This document shows positions 35,001 through 41,761 of a stretch of DNA of 64,000 nucleotides, one piece after another. Position 1 is the stretch's first letter; every line of letters begins with the position of its first letter. A program made the position numbers and the translations under genes. The notes beneath the pieces were generated by a model. It had not been told where the DNA came from, made no database searches, and saw nothing but the letters and a program-made list of their open reading frames with translations. The stretch comes from Pomphorhynchus laevis. Lineage: Eukaryota > Acanthocephala > Palaeacanthocephala > Echinorhynchida > Pomphorhynchidae. Location of the stretch: NCBI GenBank assembly GCA_012934845.2, contig WNNJ02000087.1:1-64000 (forward strand). Reading direction: 5' to 3'.

Positions 35001-35363
35001 CGTTTGCCATGTAATCTGTTTTTAGGCATTATTAATTATCCACACGAGAATTTTTTTTCTTGTGTGGATAATTAATAATGCCTAAAAAACAAATCTGAAT
35101 ATATTATTAAATATCAAAAATTAATATTTCATATTTAAATATTATAGATATTTAATATTTAATAAAAATTCACTATTATCAAAAAAAAGTCATATTGCTT
35201 TATTTAAGAAACAATTTTATTTATTAAGTACTGAACTCAACAAACGTGAATGTATCGATCAATAAATTTAAAGCTATATTTTTTTGAAGACAAACTAACC
35301 GTGTTCACCGCCTATATCAACATCGAAGAAGGTCCGTGGTCTGTATTTTATAACACTAGACAT
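16795..35363 (-). CDS. PPIG: SR-type cyclophilin (PPIG/NKTR/Moca-cyp family), whole gene, 15 coding exons
   Basis: Minus-strand host gene assembled by eye. Coding exons 5' to 3': 35300-35363, 32936-33010, 32770-32877, 32683-32727, 32245-32332, 32169-32198, 31986-32125, 30169-30415, 29588-29743, 24687-24768, 24391-24626, 20378-21328, 19712-19991, 18069-18604, 16795-17032. Every intron is GT-AG, phases agree throughout, and the sum is 3,276 nt (1,091 residues). Residues 1-183 are a cyclophilin-type prolyl isomerase; 184-430 a Lys/Arg/Ser linker with the family's GRG...[10 protein letters not shown]...TP..W block; 424-1091 a long Ser/Arg region interrupted by a 93-residue exon with a ubiquitin-like look. 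Known relatives are nuclear, bind SR proteins and the RNA polymerase II tail, and sit in speckles. Seven introns are 42-60 bp or 350-425 bp; the long ones carry repeats. Exon limits are my inference; transcript data would settle them. Confidence 0.9.
17033..18068. other. Intron 14 of the cyclophilin gene
   Basis: About 1 kb of AT-rich intron with runs of TTAATA/ATTAAT at 17100-17230 and no recognised element. Long AT tracts make any open frames here meaningless. Confidence 0.6.
18069..18604 (-). CDS. Cyclophilin gene exon 14: poly-Ser and RS region
   Basis: Acceptor TTTTCTAG|CCC, donor GGAG|GTAAGT. It begins [19 protein letters not shown], contains an uninterrupted serine run ([14 protein letters not shown]) and then basic RS sequence ([40 protein letters not shown]). 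It continues the RS tail after the inserted exon 13. Confidence 0.85.
18996..19145. mobile_element. Small element with ~24-bp inverted ends and twin hairpins
   Basis: The ends GACATGGTAGATACGAG...(18996-19019) and the complement of CTCGTGTCTATAATGTC (19122-19145) form imperfect terminal inverted repeats about 150 bp apart, inside intron 13. Between them are two short perfect stems with the same loop: GACG-ATAG-CGTC and GGCG-ATAG-CGCC. This looks like a MITE or a small structured RNA; I recognise no family. Confidence 0.45.
19215..19355. repeat. Minisatellite, ~25-bp unit
   Basis: About five tandem copies of CAAATGTAATATAATATAAT plus ATAAA, nearly perfect, in intron 13. Perfect copies imply recent slippage or expansion. 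Confidence 0.85.
19712..19991 (-). CDS. Cyclophilin gene exon 13: ubiquitin-fold-like insert
   Basis: A 280-bp exon, phase 2 in and phase 0 out, which bridges the otherwise incompatible exons 12 and 14. It encodes 93 residues. The pattern is strand ([10 protein letters not shown]), strand ([10 protein letters not shown]), helix ([16 protein letters not shown]), strand (RFFVHWI), strand (DKVELTS), then TLASLGV and a last strand CRFEITYP: the order and spacing of a ubiquitin-like beta-grasp, with TLASLGV where ubiquitin has its short 3-10 turn. It is compositionally unlike the Ser/Arg sequence on either side. I do not know such a domain from vertebrate or insect PPIG/NKTR proteins. The fold call is inference from pattern alone. 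Confidence 0.7.
20378..21328 (-). CDS. Cyclophilin gene exon 12: long Ser/Arg/Lys-rich region
   Basis: A 951-bp exon, residues about 424-741, of low-complexity sequence with SP/RS/KS dipeptides ([51 protein letters not shown]). Typical of SR-cyclophilin tails, which are heavily phosphorylated and mediate speckle targeting. Acceptor TTTGTAG|GTC, donor CAAG|GTAAATC. Confidence 0.85.
21329..22690. other. Intron 11, gene-distal part: AT-rich with small hairpins
   Basis: No coding sequence. It includes the perfect hairpin ATTCTAGTCTTT / AAAGACTAGAAT (about 22273-22300) and TTGGTTTACT / AGTAAACCAA (about 22456-22484). Otherwise low-complexity. Confidence 0.5.
22700..22960 (-). repeat. Inverted copy of the 12.53-12.77 kb repeat unit
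   Basis: Reverse complement of about 12530-12765, sharing GACTCAGGAATCCATGAATT, CAAACTGTAACGAAATAATT and CAGTTTCACCTTGTGACTTC. The distal edge has a palindrome, GTATCTTATTTAT/ATAAATAAGATAC (22725-22756). Both copies carry the DR-1 right-half words CTTATACATCGTATC and TTATTAGTCAATTC in part, so this is a DR-1 variant with a different core. Confidence 0.65.
22965..23085 (+). mobile_element. Tiny CR1 reverse-transcriptase fragment
   Basis: The plus strand reads [20 protein letters not shown], matching the CR1 block IIASRIKDNL...LVESQHGFRIGRS in copy B. Nothing else of the element remains. It sits between DR-1-type repeats in intron 11. Confidence 0.6.
23100..23640 (-). repeat. Two DR-1 copies, inverted
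   Basis: The cores at about 23278-23323 (GCTATGTTATCATGTTTCGA ... CGACCTAACATAC) and 23520-23566 (GCTATGTTATCAGGTTTT ... CGACCCAACATAACAG) are reverse complements of the plus-strand DR-1 core, each with GGATTA(A/G)AGNNCATCAG to one side. The outer arms of the core (TGTTATG/CATAACA) are kept in both. Confidence 0.6.
24110..24310. repeat. Tandem duplication with perfect hairpin at the joint
   Basis: A ~65-bp unit (ATTTAAAAGAATGATTGAAT ... TTACTACTTTGATTT) occurs at about 24120-24186 and 24243-24308. The second copy is preceded by a 14-bp perfect inverted repeat, AATTTACTGTCATC / GATGACAGTAAATT (24213-24246). Confidence 0.6.
24391..24768 (-). CDS. Cyclophilin gene exons 10 and 11: conserved GRG/RS block
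   Basis: Exon 10 (24687-24768, 82 bp) encodes [20 protein letters not shown] then VRGRGNL. After a 60-bp intron, exon 11 (24391-24626) begins [20 protein letters not shown]. The joined GRG..RYS...RSRS..TP..WR block resembles the most conserved post-isomerase motif of PPIG/NKTR/Moca-cyp proteins (GRG..RYRTPSRSRS..TP.HW). The rest of exon 11 is likely helical ([20 protein letters not shown]). The small exon supplies exactly the phase needed between exons 9 and 11. Confidence 0.85.
24769..26165. other. Intron 9, proximal part: AT-rich, hairpins, degraded DR-1
   Basis: No gene. A remnant of the DR-1 core lies at about 25760-25800 (GAGGCCATCAAGATAAATCG, CTATGCTTTCAAG). At 25865-25912 there is a large hairpin with arms ACCTTTGTATAGATATTTT and AAATATCTATACAAAGGT. 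Confidence 0.5.
26170..26730 (-). mobile_element. 5'-truncated CR1 3' end with snap-back terminus
   Basis: The minus strand encodes the CR1 C-terminal domain ([53 protein letters not shown]). The 3' UTR has the GGC(A/C)AAANNGGCC hairpin region (26201-26216) and an (AAT)-like tail at 26160-26190. The 5' truncation ends in a perfect palindrome: arms CACTTCTTGTGGAAGGGAA and TTCCCTTCCACAAGAAGTG with an 8-nt loop at 26681-26726. Confidence 0.75.
26735..29440 (-). mobile_element. Penelope-like element fragments, partly tandem
   Basis: The minus strand encodes reverse-transcriptase pieces with [33 protein letters not shown] and [11 protein letters not shown], the pattern of Penelope-like RTs (GxPMG...A.LF; YIDD) rather than LINE RTs. 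The same ~390-bp RT segment appears at about 27272-27660, again at 27662-27985, in part at 28081-28300, and again at 29090-29430. The C-terminal segment is doubled (26735-26985 and 27005-27260). Partial tandem copies are usual for Penelope-like elements. I see no GIY-YIG endonuclease, so subfamily (possibly the permuted Naiad type) is undecided. The element is fragmentary and not functional, and a DR-1 copy sits inside it. It lies in intron 9 in the gene's orientation. Confidence 0.75.
28437..28812 (+). repeat. Dispersed repeat DR-1, best-preserved copy
   Basis: Starts GGATAATAAATAATATAC and ends ACGTAGACTCAGTTAGCT, so about 375 bp. The core at about 28526-28575 reads CTGCTATGTTGGG ... CCGAAACCTGAT then AAAATAGCAG, giving a stem CTGCTAT/ATAGCAG. 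It lies between two Penelope-like fragments. Confidence 0.65.
29588..29743 (-). CDS. Cyclophilin gene exon 9
   Basis: 52-residue exon: [20 protein letters not shown], then [17 protein letters not shown] and [10 protein letters not shown]. The acceptor is AATTTAG|ATC and the donor CAG|GTACG. No domain recognised; charged linker. It ends in phase 2, which fits exon 10 at 24768 but not the exon at 24626, and this is how the small exon 10 was found. Confidence 0.75.
30169..30415 (-). CDS. Cyclophilin gene exon 8: lysine-rich linker
   Basis: Phase-matched exon (acceptor TTTTATATAG, donor AG|GTAAAT) encoding about 82 residues of basic, low-complexity sequence: [51 protein letters not shown]. The runs of Lys and Arg look like nuclear localisation signals. 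Large SR-cyclophilins have a comparable Lys/Glu/Ser segment right after the isomerase domain. Confidence 0.85.
30485..31830 (-). pseudogene. UBQLN: Ubiquilin pseudogene (5'-truncated, probably processed)
   Basis: The minus strand reads as a ubiquilin from an STI1 repeat to the end. Pieces are [20 protein letters not shown] and [18 protein letters not shown] (STI1), then [17 protein letters not shown] twice in tandem (the hallmark EPM.NA..EQFG.NPF), a second STI1-like part ([18 protein letters not shown]), a low-complexity linker (about 30640-31110), and the UBA domain [20 protein letters not shown] then GDVNLAVV (30485-30575). Several in-frame stops, a frameshift just before the UBA and the duplicated block show it is dead. 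The N-terminal ubiquitin-like domain is absent. Loss of the 5' end and no visible introns suggest a LINE-mediated retrocopy. It sits in intron 7 of the cyclophilin gene, same strand. The parent gene is not in the window. Confidence 0.85.
31986..35363 (-). CDS. Cyclophilin (peptidyl-prolyl isomerase) domain, exons 1-7
   Basis: Exon 1 (35300-35363) gives [20 protein letters not shown]. Exon 2 gives [19 protein letters not shown]. Exon 3 carries the active site [14 protein letters not shown], where R68, F73, M74 and Q76 match Arg55, Phe60, Met61 and Gln63 of human CypA. Exons 4-7 complete the domain ([41 protein letters not shown]). At the position of CypA Trp121 there is His134 (APHLDDMHVAFG), as in the large SR-cyclophilins, so weak cyclosporin binding is expected. 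The catalytic fold looks complete. Introns here are 2,289, 58, 42, 350, 46 and 43 bp. The ATG at 35363 follows TTTCAG directly. Confidence 0.92.
33412..34262 (+). repeat. 850-bp segment duplicated at 39.5 kb
   Basis: Nearly identical (a handful of differences) to 39508-40357. The first half is AT-rich; the second half starts with the hairpin AATGCTAC-CAC-GTAGCATT and holds the leader of the L2-like family. This copy stops just before where the L2 ORF1 ATG would be. It lies in intron 1 of the cyclophilin gene. A LINE insertion loses its 5' end, not its 3' end, so this copy is better explained by segmental duplication or template switching. Confidence 0.8.
34500..35089. repeat. Direct duplication and large perfect hairpin in intron 1
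   Basis: About 140 bp is duplicated in direct order at about 34524-34655 and 34855-35005 (TATTTTATTGAGTATCAAAT; ACATATTTTACTGAGTATC; CTGTTAAAATTACATTCG). At about 35026-35089 a hairpin has ~29-bp near-perfect arms: TTTTAGGCATTATTAATTAT plus CCACACGAGA, and their complement. Confidence 0.65.
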
Positions 35364-35794
35364 CTGAAATTAAGGAGTTACAAATTCGATCAATATTATT
35401 CGGTCGGTTGCACTAATGACACAATACCAATGCAATTTTAAATCGAATCTTGATTTAAAACAGTACGACTGATACTTTTAAAAGCATTTATTCGTTATGC
35501 CATAGACAAATCTTAAACATTGTCTCTTAGGGTCAACTAATTTTTTTACAAAATTATCACTATTTTATTAAACGTATTATAACTGAAAGAATTAGACTAA
35601 ATAAATTGAATTGAATTGTGATAGAGAATAAATCATTACATTAATATAAAAAATTTAAATTAAATTTAAAGCGTATGTTGAATTTACTTTTTATAAATTA
35701 AATCAAGCTGTTCCTTTCATTTTTTACTAAATATAAAAAGAATTAAAAAATTCTTTTTTTATTCTTTTTATAAGAAAAAATTCTTACGGTTTAA

Positions 35795-36733
35795 TGTTCT
35801 CTTTAAGATAAACACCAATAAGTGTAGGGAAAGATGTCCTGCCTTTACGTGTTCTAAGAAATACATAGAGAGTAGATGCTTTACTTGTTGGTCAAGGAGG
35901 TAATTTAGTGTCTGCAAAAGGGGTCACACAAGTGGACCCCCTCGCGATGCCAGCATTTGCAATCTCGTCTTTGCCTTTGATATATAAAATCCGTGAATTG
36001 ATTTCAGCAGTAAAGTAGTGTTGGTATGTAGATGATTCGACTTTTGTTAATGGACTTGAACATCTATCACGTGTATGGCGTCTCCTTTGTTCAATAGGTG
36101 AACAGTATGGGTACCATGTAAATCAAAACAAATCGAAGTTGCTTATTCATACACGACACAGGATCCGCGCTCAATATATCTTTGGGGTTAATGGCATAAG
36201 TATTATTGACGACTGATTTAAGGTACTTGGTGCACCTATTGACACACCAAAGTTTGTAAAAGAATATTGCTGCGAGCAGATTTTATCAATGTCAGATCTA
36301 GTCGAGGATGTCGCTAATCTCGCTAATACCGATGCACATTTCCGCATTTATAGCATATTCTCTTGCAGTTTAGTCAAAGTGGACTCACCAATTCCGTGAA
36401 GTGAGAGACGACATTGAATGGTTGGATAATCTAAATATGCTATTGAAACAAAAATCATGAATGTCATGTTTGACGATGACATGGATGTTGGTTTAAGAGA
36501 TGTATGTTCGTTGCCGACCAATATTGGAAGACTTGGAATACGAAATATTTAAAGGGAATTGATCCAACAGTACAAGGCTGCACGGGTGTTATCACCCGTT
36601 TATAAAAAATCTGCTTTAGATATTGATTTCTCAGTAACACAGTTATTGTCTGCAATTCGAAAAGAGCACGAAGAAGAAAATCGTAGTCGTGCTGAAAGTC
36701 TCAAGCCAGTGATCAAGCCTATAGCGCAAATAT
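35795..36733 (+). mobile_element. RLE-type LINE fragment (RT palm to thumb)
   Basis: The plus strand encodes GVTQVDPLAMPAFAISS, CWYVDDSTFVNGL (YADD changed to YVDD), YGYHVNQNKSKLLIH, VLGAPIDTPKFV and LLSAIRKEHEEENRS, matching the copy at 54.2-55.0 kb at high identity. Several stops and frame changes. It is cut at both ends and joins an L2-like 3' end at 36734. It lies about 430 bp upstream of the cyclophilin start, in the opposite orientation. Confidence 0.8.
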
Positions 36734-37362
36734 AGTACGCTCATCTACCTTGATACTCCGCAACCTCCGTCAAGTTCGTAGATTGATCGATTTCCCTTCT
36801 TGTATGACTATCATATCATCTCTCCTTTTTTCTAGACTCGATTATTGTCTTAGTCTATTTTCCAACTCACCTAAATCCACTCTTCTTCCCCTACAACGCA
36901 TCGTCAACGCAGCTGTCCGAATTCTCCTCCGTCTTCGTCGTTTTGATCATACATCCTACCATCTTGCTTCTCTCGATTTGCCTACAATTTATTGTCGTGT
37001 TCAAATTCGTCTTCTTATCGTTGCTTTCCGCTTTGTAACTTTTCATACCCATTCATTTCTCAACCTTCCTTTTCTTGATAATTCTCGTCCTGTTTACTGT
37101 TCCTTGCGTTCCTGTAATTCCCTTCTTTTACATGTCCCAAACTACTCTACCTCCTTTGGACTCCGCTCCTTCCTGGTGGCTGCTCCTCTATCGTGGAATC
37201 ATCTGCCCATTCATATACGCCAATCAACTTCCCTGCAGTGCTTCAAACGACAAATCCGATCCCATTTTAACAATTTGACTGCTTGACTTTCTCATTTTTG
37301 TTTGTGGACTTGTAAGCGTACAGCTTGTACGCAATTGCCACATTGAATAAATTTGTATTATT
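36734..37362 (+). mobile_element. 3' end of L2-like subfamily A2
   Basis: Encodes the RT thumb and C-terminus (RNLRQVRRLIDFPSCMTIIS; LFSRLDYCLSLFSNSPKSTL; RQSTSLQCFKRQIRSHFNNL) in one clean frame, 36750-37286. Then comes a 3' UTR with the stem-loop GCGTAC-AGCTT-GTACGC (37316-37332), ATTGCCACATTGAATAAA and the tail. The stem differs from the A1 stem by a paired change. Confidence 0.85.
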
Positions 37363-37431
37363 AAACTATCTTGATACCCATTAACTACTTACATTTGAGA
37401 TAAAATAACATACAATCAATCAAAAAAGTTT

Positions 37432-37733
37432 GAGATCTAAAGTAAATACAATCTAAAGTAAATACAAACAAATCAAAGAACCCGGAAATCGTGTGCAGAA
37501 ATAATCATGTATTATAAATTCAAAGCGAATTCATAATTACACAATTTCGAACGAGTCGAGAAACTACGGAAATGAGATAATGTGCCGAAAATAAGCGATA
37601 GCAACGATAGATTTAATCTGGCAAATATTTATTCAAATTATTATCACAATTTATCACATCTGCAAATTACAATCTAAAGTAAATACAATATAATAACATA
37701 CAATTAATATACACAATCTACTGACAAGCAATA
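37432..37733 (+). promoter_or_regulatory. Leader of element C with three ATCTAAAGTAAATAC motifs
   Basis: The 15-mer occurs at 37435-37449, 37450-37464 and 37672-37686. Between and around are AATAACATACAAT words (37401, 37691) also found in the L2 leader. The same 15-mer precedes the ORFs of CR1 copy B and of the RLE LINE at 52.8 kb. A promoter or RNA-structure role is inference. Confidence 0.5.
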
Positions 37734-38867
37734 TTGCGACAACCTTCGAGCAACGAGTGTCGAGCAGCAATCATTGTTCAAGCTAATTACAAAAGAAAAA
37801 TGTCTGCTTCTCATTGTTGCCAATGTAATGGTCGAAATGCTGTTTGCAAAAGCTGTTTGTGTGCAAAGTCCGGCAAACTCTGTGTCGATTGCCTTCCTGG
37901 TAGCAGGTGTTCCAACCGTGCGAATTCTTCTATTGACGCTCCCACATCTGCATACTTGTCTCAGCTTACTGCACGTAGCGTAGATAAGCTTGATTCCATT
38001 CCGTTAAATCACGATGATTCTAGCGAGTACGTGTCATTTGAATTGAAATGTGACGGTTTTGGTTGTTCTTTATATACTGTTGTCAAGTCTCCTCGTAGGG
38101 TATCTCGAGATTTCTTTCTTCAGCGATTCATCTGTGGAATTTGTGCTGCAAAACGCATTACAACTATAGAACAATCCTTAGAACAGGCGAATGTTGCTAT
38201 AAGCAATTTGGAGGCTAAGATCGATGAACTAAAATTAGCACAATCCAAGGAAATATCTTCTAACCTTTCTCAAAATCTCTCATCTCACAAACCCTCTCCA
38301 TTTCAGAATCGTAGTTTCGCAAGTGTAGTACGTAGAGAAGTAACGCGTTCTATCCTTGCCACTTCTAATATTAAATCAAGTATCTGCTCCCCGTTGGAAA
38401 TCATAAACAGTTGCAAAAAATCAGCTTTGCGTTCGTCAAATTTTATTATACGCAATCTACCAAATACAGCGAATGATGAAGCTAGTGTTAGAGACATTTT
38501 ATCCTCTGTAGGCATTCAAATAACTGCAAAATTTTCAATTAAGGTCAATCGACTTCCAGCCAAAAGAACAGACATTCCTCCGTGGACTTTAGTTTCAACG
38601 GACGAGGTAACGGCCAGCAACGTTTTATCAAACTCTTATAAATTGAGAAAAGTTGATCGTTTTAGGAATGTTTACATCATGCCGGATTTTTCCCCCGAAG
38701 AGCGTGTTGCCAATCAGGTTCTGCGCAAACAGCTACAAGAGAAAAGACTTGCAAACCCAAATAGTAATTACATAATTAGAAATTTTCAAATTGTTCGTAG
38801 ACCGAATAATGGAAAGGTAGGCACAACACCCGTTAATTCCTCATTAATGGATGGGTCGTCTATATGA
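37734..38867 (+). CDS. Element C ORF1 (CXC domain, Cys finger, RRM-like region)
   Basis: Intact 377-codon frame; translation may start at the first ATG or at M22 (ATG 37800). Residues about 26-60 form a tesmin/TSO1-like CXC motif: CCQCNGRNAVCKSCLCAKSG then KLCVDC. A PHD-like finger follows (CDGFGCSLY ... FICGICAAK, about 104-145), then a coiled coil (TIEQSLEQANVAISNLEAKI, about 146-175). The C-terminal third reads like an RRM (FIIRNLPNTANDEASVRDIL). CXC domains bind DNA in tesmin/LIN54; here it may help choose or hold the target. The same CXC domain starts the RLE LINE at 52.8 kb. Confidence 0.75.
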   Translation: MRQPSSNECRAAIIVQANYKRKMSASHCCQCNGRNAVCKSCLCAKSGKLCVDCLPGSRCSNRANSSIDAPTSAYLSQLTARSVDKLDSIPLNHDDSSEYVSFELKCDGFGCSLYTVVKSPRRVSRDFFLQRFICGICAAKRITTIEQSLEQANVAISNLEAKIDELKLAQSKEISSNLSQNLSSHKPSPFQNRSFASVVRREVTRSILATSNIKSSICSPLEIINSCKKSALRSSNFIIRNLPNTANDEASVRDILSSVGIQITAKFSIKVNRLPAKRTDIPPWTLVSTDEVTASNVLSNSYKLRKVDRFRNVYIMPDFSPEERVANQVLRKQLQEKRLANPNSNYIIRNFQIVRRPNNGKVGTTPVNSSLMDGSSI

Positions 38868-38876
38868 CTATCCTCT

Positions 38877-39518
38877 TCTGCAAGAAGTGGTAGTCAGGTT
38901 TGTGAGCACCACAAGTCTTTTAGACTGTTACTATTTAATGTGGAAGGTTTGGCGTCTTTGATCGAGCAAGGTATTGAATCCTGGTTCGATACCTTTCACG
39001 TTGTGGTACTATTAGAGACCATGTTTACTAATAATTATTCTTTACCTGGTTTTTATACATTTGACAATCCTGCTTTATTGGGCATTCGTGGTCGCCCCGC
39101 GGGTGGAATAATTTTAGGTTTAAATAGGGCCTTCAGGGATTGGCAATGTAGGTATTTGCTGAATTCTATACTGCTTGAAACACCTGTCATCACTTTTATC
39201 GCATGCTATTTCAAACCCACACTTACCGCGGCAGATATAATTGACGAAATTTCTCAGCTTCTTTCAACTCTAAACAGCACAGTCCCGATAATTATCGCAG
39301 GAGATTTTAATGCAAGATTCACCAGTCCAATCACAGGAAAATTGCGAATTCTTGTCAATTACTTTAAGTCTATAAATCTAAAGTTATACGTCCCTAATGA
39401 AAATTGGTCCTACGAATTTTCTACAGGTAAAAGCTGTATAGACATCATATTTACTAACGTGCATGGTAAATTAGTATTTACTAACGTGCATGGTAAATTA
39501 TTATTATATGGTAAATAG
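38877..39518 (+). pseudogene. Element C ORF2 start: APE endonuclease, interrupted
   Basis: Open from about 38877: LLLFNVEGLASLIEQGIESW, FHVVVLLETMF (catalytic Glu), GRPAGGIILGLNRAF, IIIAGDFNARFTSP (GDFN motif) and SCIDIIFTN. These are APE-endonuclease landmarks in the right order. The final SDH motif is beyond the break at about 39507. The reading resumes in the linker at 44.7 kb. Clade uncertain. Confidence 0.75.
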
Positions 39519-40357
39519 CATTACTCAAATGTAAATTAAATATTATAATCTAGATAAATAGAAACAACGATATATTAAAACGATATCTTAAGTAACGATT
39601 GTTACTCAATAAACATCGGATTTTAATTGAAATCAAAATTAATTGATTTTAATTAAATTAAAATTTAATTAAAATTTGTAAATATTTAATTTTGATAATC
39701 GATTTTTCTTTATTGGATTTTGGGAGCGGGATAAAAAAAGAAAACTCTTAGTTTTAATATTTCGCTAACTACTGTTAGCTAAATTATAACAAATTCAATC
39801 GTTTTAAGAATTTATTATTTTTATAAAAAATTAAATTAAAATATTATAATCCAATACTAAAATTAGAATACTAAAATTTGTAAATTTTGCTAATTTAACT
39901 AATTTTCGGAATACTAAAGAACAGCACATGCCTCTATTATTATAAATAATACTATAATAATACCTCTATATTAAATAATACCTCTATTATTATAAAATGC
40001 TACCACGTAGCATTTTTTCAGGTCAGCTTTCACGACCAGTTTGAACTTTCTTGGCTGCTTAATAAACTACTTACAACATACAATCTGATATGCTCGAAAT
40101 CTTTGCTATTTAGCAGTCCGTGCTCGCCTTCTATAGCTTTATTTGTTGGTCACGTAGCATTTTGTTAACAAGATTACAAGATAAGATACAAAATTACGCT
40201 AATTTTGGATTAAAATAACATACAATAAAATAACATACAAGAGATTAATATACACAGAGGATAAATATTACAACTGACCGCTTTGGTGTTTACGAAAATA
40301 TTAATCTAATATACATACAACGAGGAGAATAAAATCACGAATCAAACGACTATATAC
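39508..40357 (+). repeat. Second copy of the 850-bp segment; leader of the L2-like element
   Basis: Duplicates 33412-34262 and runs directly into the L2 ORF1 ATG at 40360. The last ~370 bp hold the leader words shared with other LINEs: the 30-nt block beginning TTTGAACTTTCTTGG (40040-40069) and TAAAATAACATACAA twice (about 40212-40240). The AT-rich first part has no LINE character. Confidence 0.75.
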
Positions 40358-40359
40358 AA

Positions 40360-41761
40360 ATGGGTCGGAAAAAACAAAAGTCTCAAGTTCCCAACCATGT
40401 TGCGTCCAACACCGATGTTAGAGATGTTTCCAATGGATCTGAACAACAAGTCCTTTGCTCAAACAATGATTGTCACACGTGGGTAAGTATTTGGACTTCA
40501 GAATCCCAGGCATCTTGCCTTGCAGACAACGAATTCTACTGTGGCTACTGTTCGGCTAAGATGATAAATACGATGAAGAGTGAAATAGAGAGTCTCAAGA
40601 CAAATATATTGAAACTATCTGGCAATGCAGCGATGTCCACACATGCCTCTTCGTATTGTAATAAGTCTCAACCTCGATGCCCAATTCTCCCGCATTCGAT
40701 TGCCTCTAAGAATGCCAAATCTCCCATCTCTTCTACAGGTATTACTATACTTCCTTCAATTTTGCCCAATCAATCAGCTCAATCTTCTGATGTTACTGTC
40801 ATTGACCATTTGCAACCCAGTATTTCTTTTGTCGTATCAGATAAATCACCTTACATTTCTACCCCTCATTGCGTTTCTACGTCATCATCAGATAATCCAT
40901 TATCAGATAATCTGAAGGAGCCGCAAATTGTATCGCAGCAAGATGGATTTTGTCAAGTTTATGATAAATCTACCGATACAGTGACGGAGCCGCAAATTGT
41001 TACAACTAATGTATGTTCACTCCCCGACACCCCACGTCCCGTCCTTCCTGTCTCGTTTCTCAATAACTTGCATCCATCAATCAAAATCACCTCCACCAGC
41101 CTCCACTATCCTTCTACTCATAACCTTTCCACACATCACTTGGTACCCTCTTTATTATCATTATCCTCTATGTCTCCCGTCGTCAAACCAAATCCCTCCA
41201 AATCATCAACTGCCAGCTCTTCCATCGTGATCTCACCTACTCACTTCAGTCGTCCTCCTTTACGGAAGGGCTTTGCTTCTCGCGATCGTTGCGTCATTGT
41301 CACTAATATCACGCCTTTTAACTCCATATCTCCACAAGCACGTCTGGACCCCCGATGTTGCCGCCTTCAGATCCATCATCTCGTCTATTGTTCCTGCGAA
41401 TAAACCATCCTTTTTCAAGGACATTTCTCCTGACGCATTCATCCGTCTAAACAAATCTTCTCAATCCAATCCTTCCCAGCCCCCTCTCCTAAAAAATTTT
41501 TTCAAGCATCGCTCTCACGCGTATTCTGTCCTCTCTCAACAATTCAAACTAATGTCATCTTCAACCACTCAAATTTTCCCCGATCGCGCCCCTTCTGAAA
41601 TCGATCAAATACGGGCTTCAGCCCGTATCAAAAAACGCCGTCGCGAAAAAAACGGTGAAACATCACTCTCCATCCGAAACATAGACGGAAATTTTCAAGT
41701 TGTTCACACCCGTCCAAAAATTCGATGGCGCTCCATCTCTCCTATGTGCCTTCTCGACTAG
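40360..41761 (+). pseudogene. L2-like ORF1, one frameshift
   Basis: The N-terminus carries the same Cys finger as the other LINE ORF1s here: C33, C38, C53, C61, C64 (CSNNDCHTW ... FYCGYCSAK), then a short coiled coil (MINTMKSEIESLKTNILKL). A long Ser/Pro/Thr-rich middle follows. The C-terminal nucleic-acid-binding part starts RDRCVIVTNITPFNS; near 41335 the frame shifts and continues as WTPDVAAFRSIISSIVP ... SARIKKRRREKNGE. RNA-binding chaperone role inferred from the family. Confidence 0.75.

Noticed and set aside
35250-35441. Plus-strand 63-codon open frame
   Set aside because: It is the shadow of cyclophilin exon 1, which lies on the minus strand and continues in phase into exon 2.
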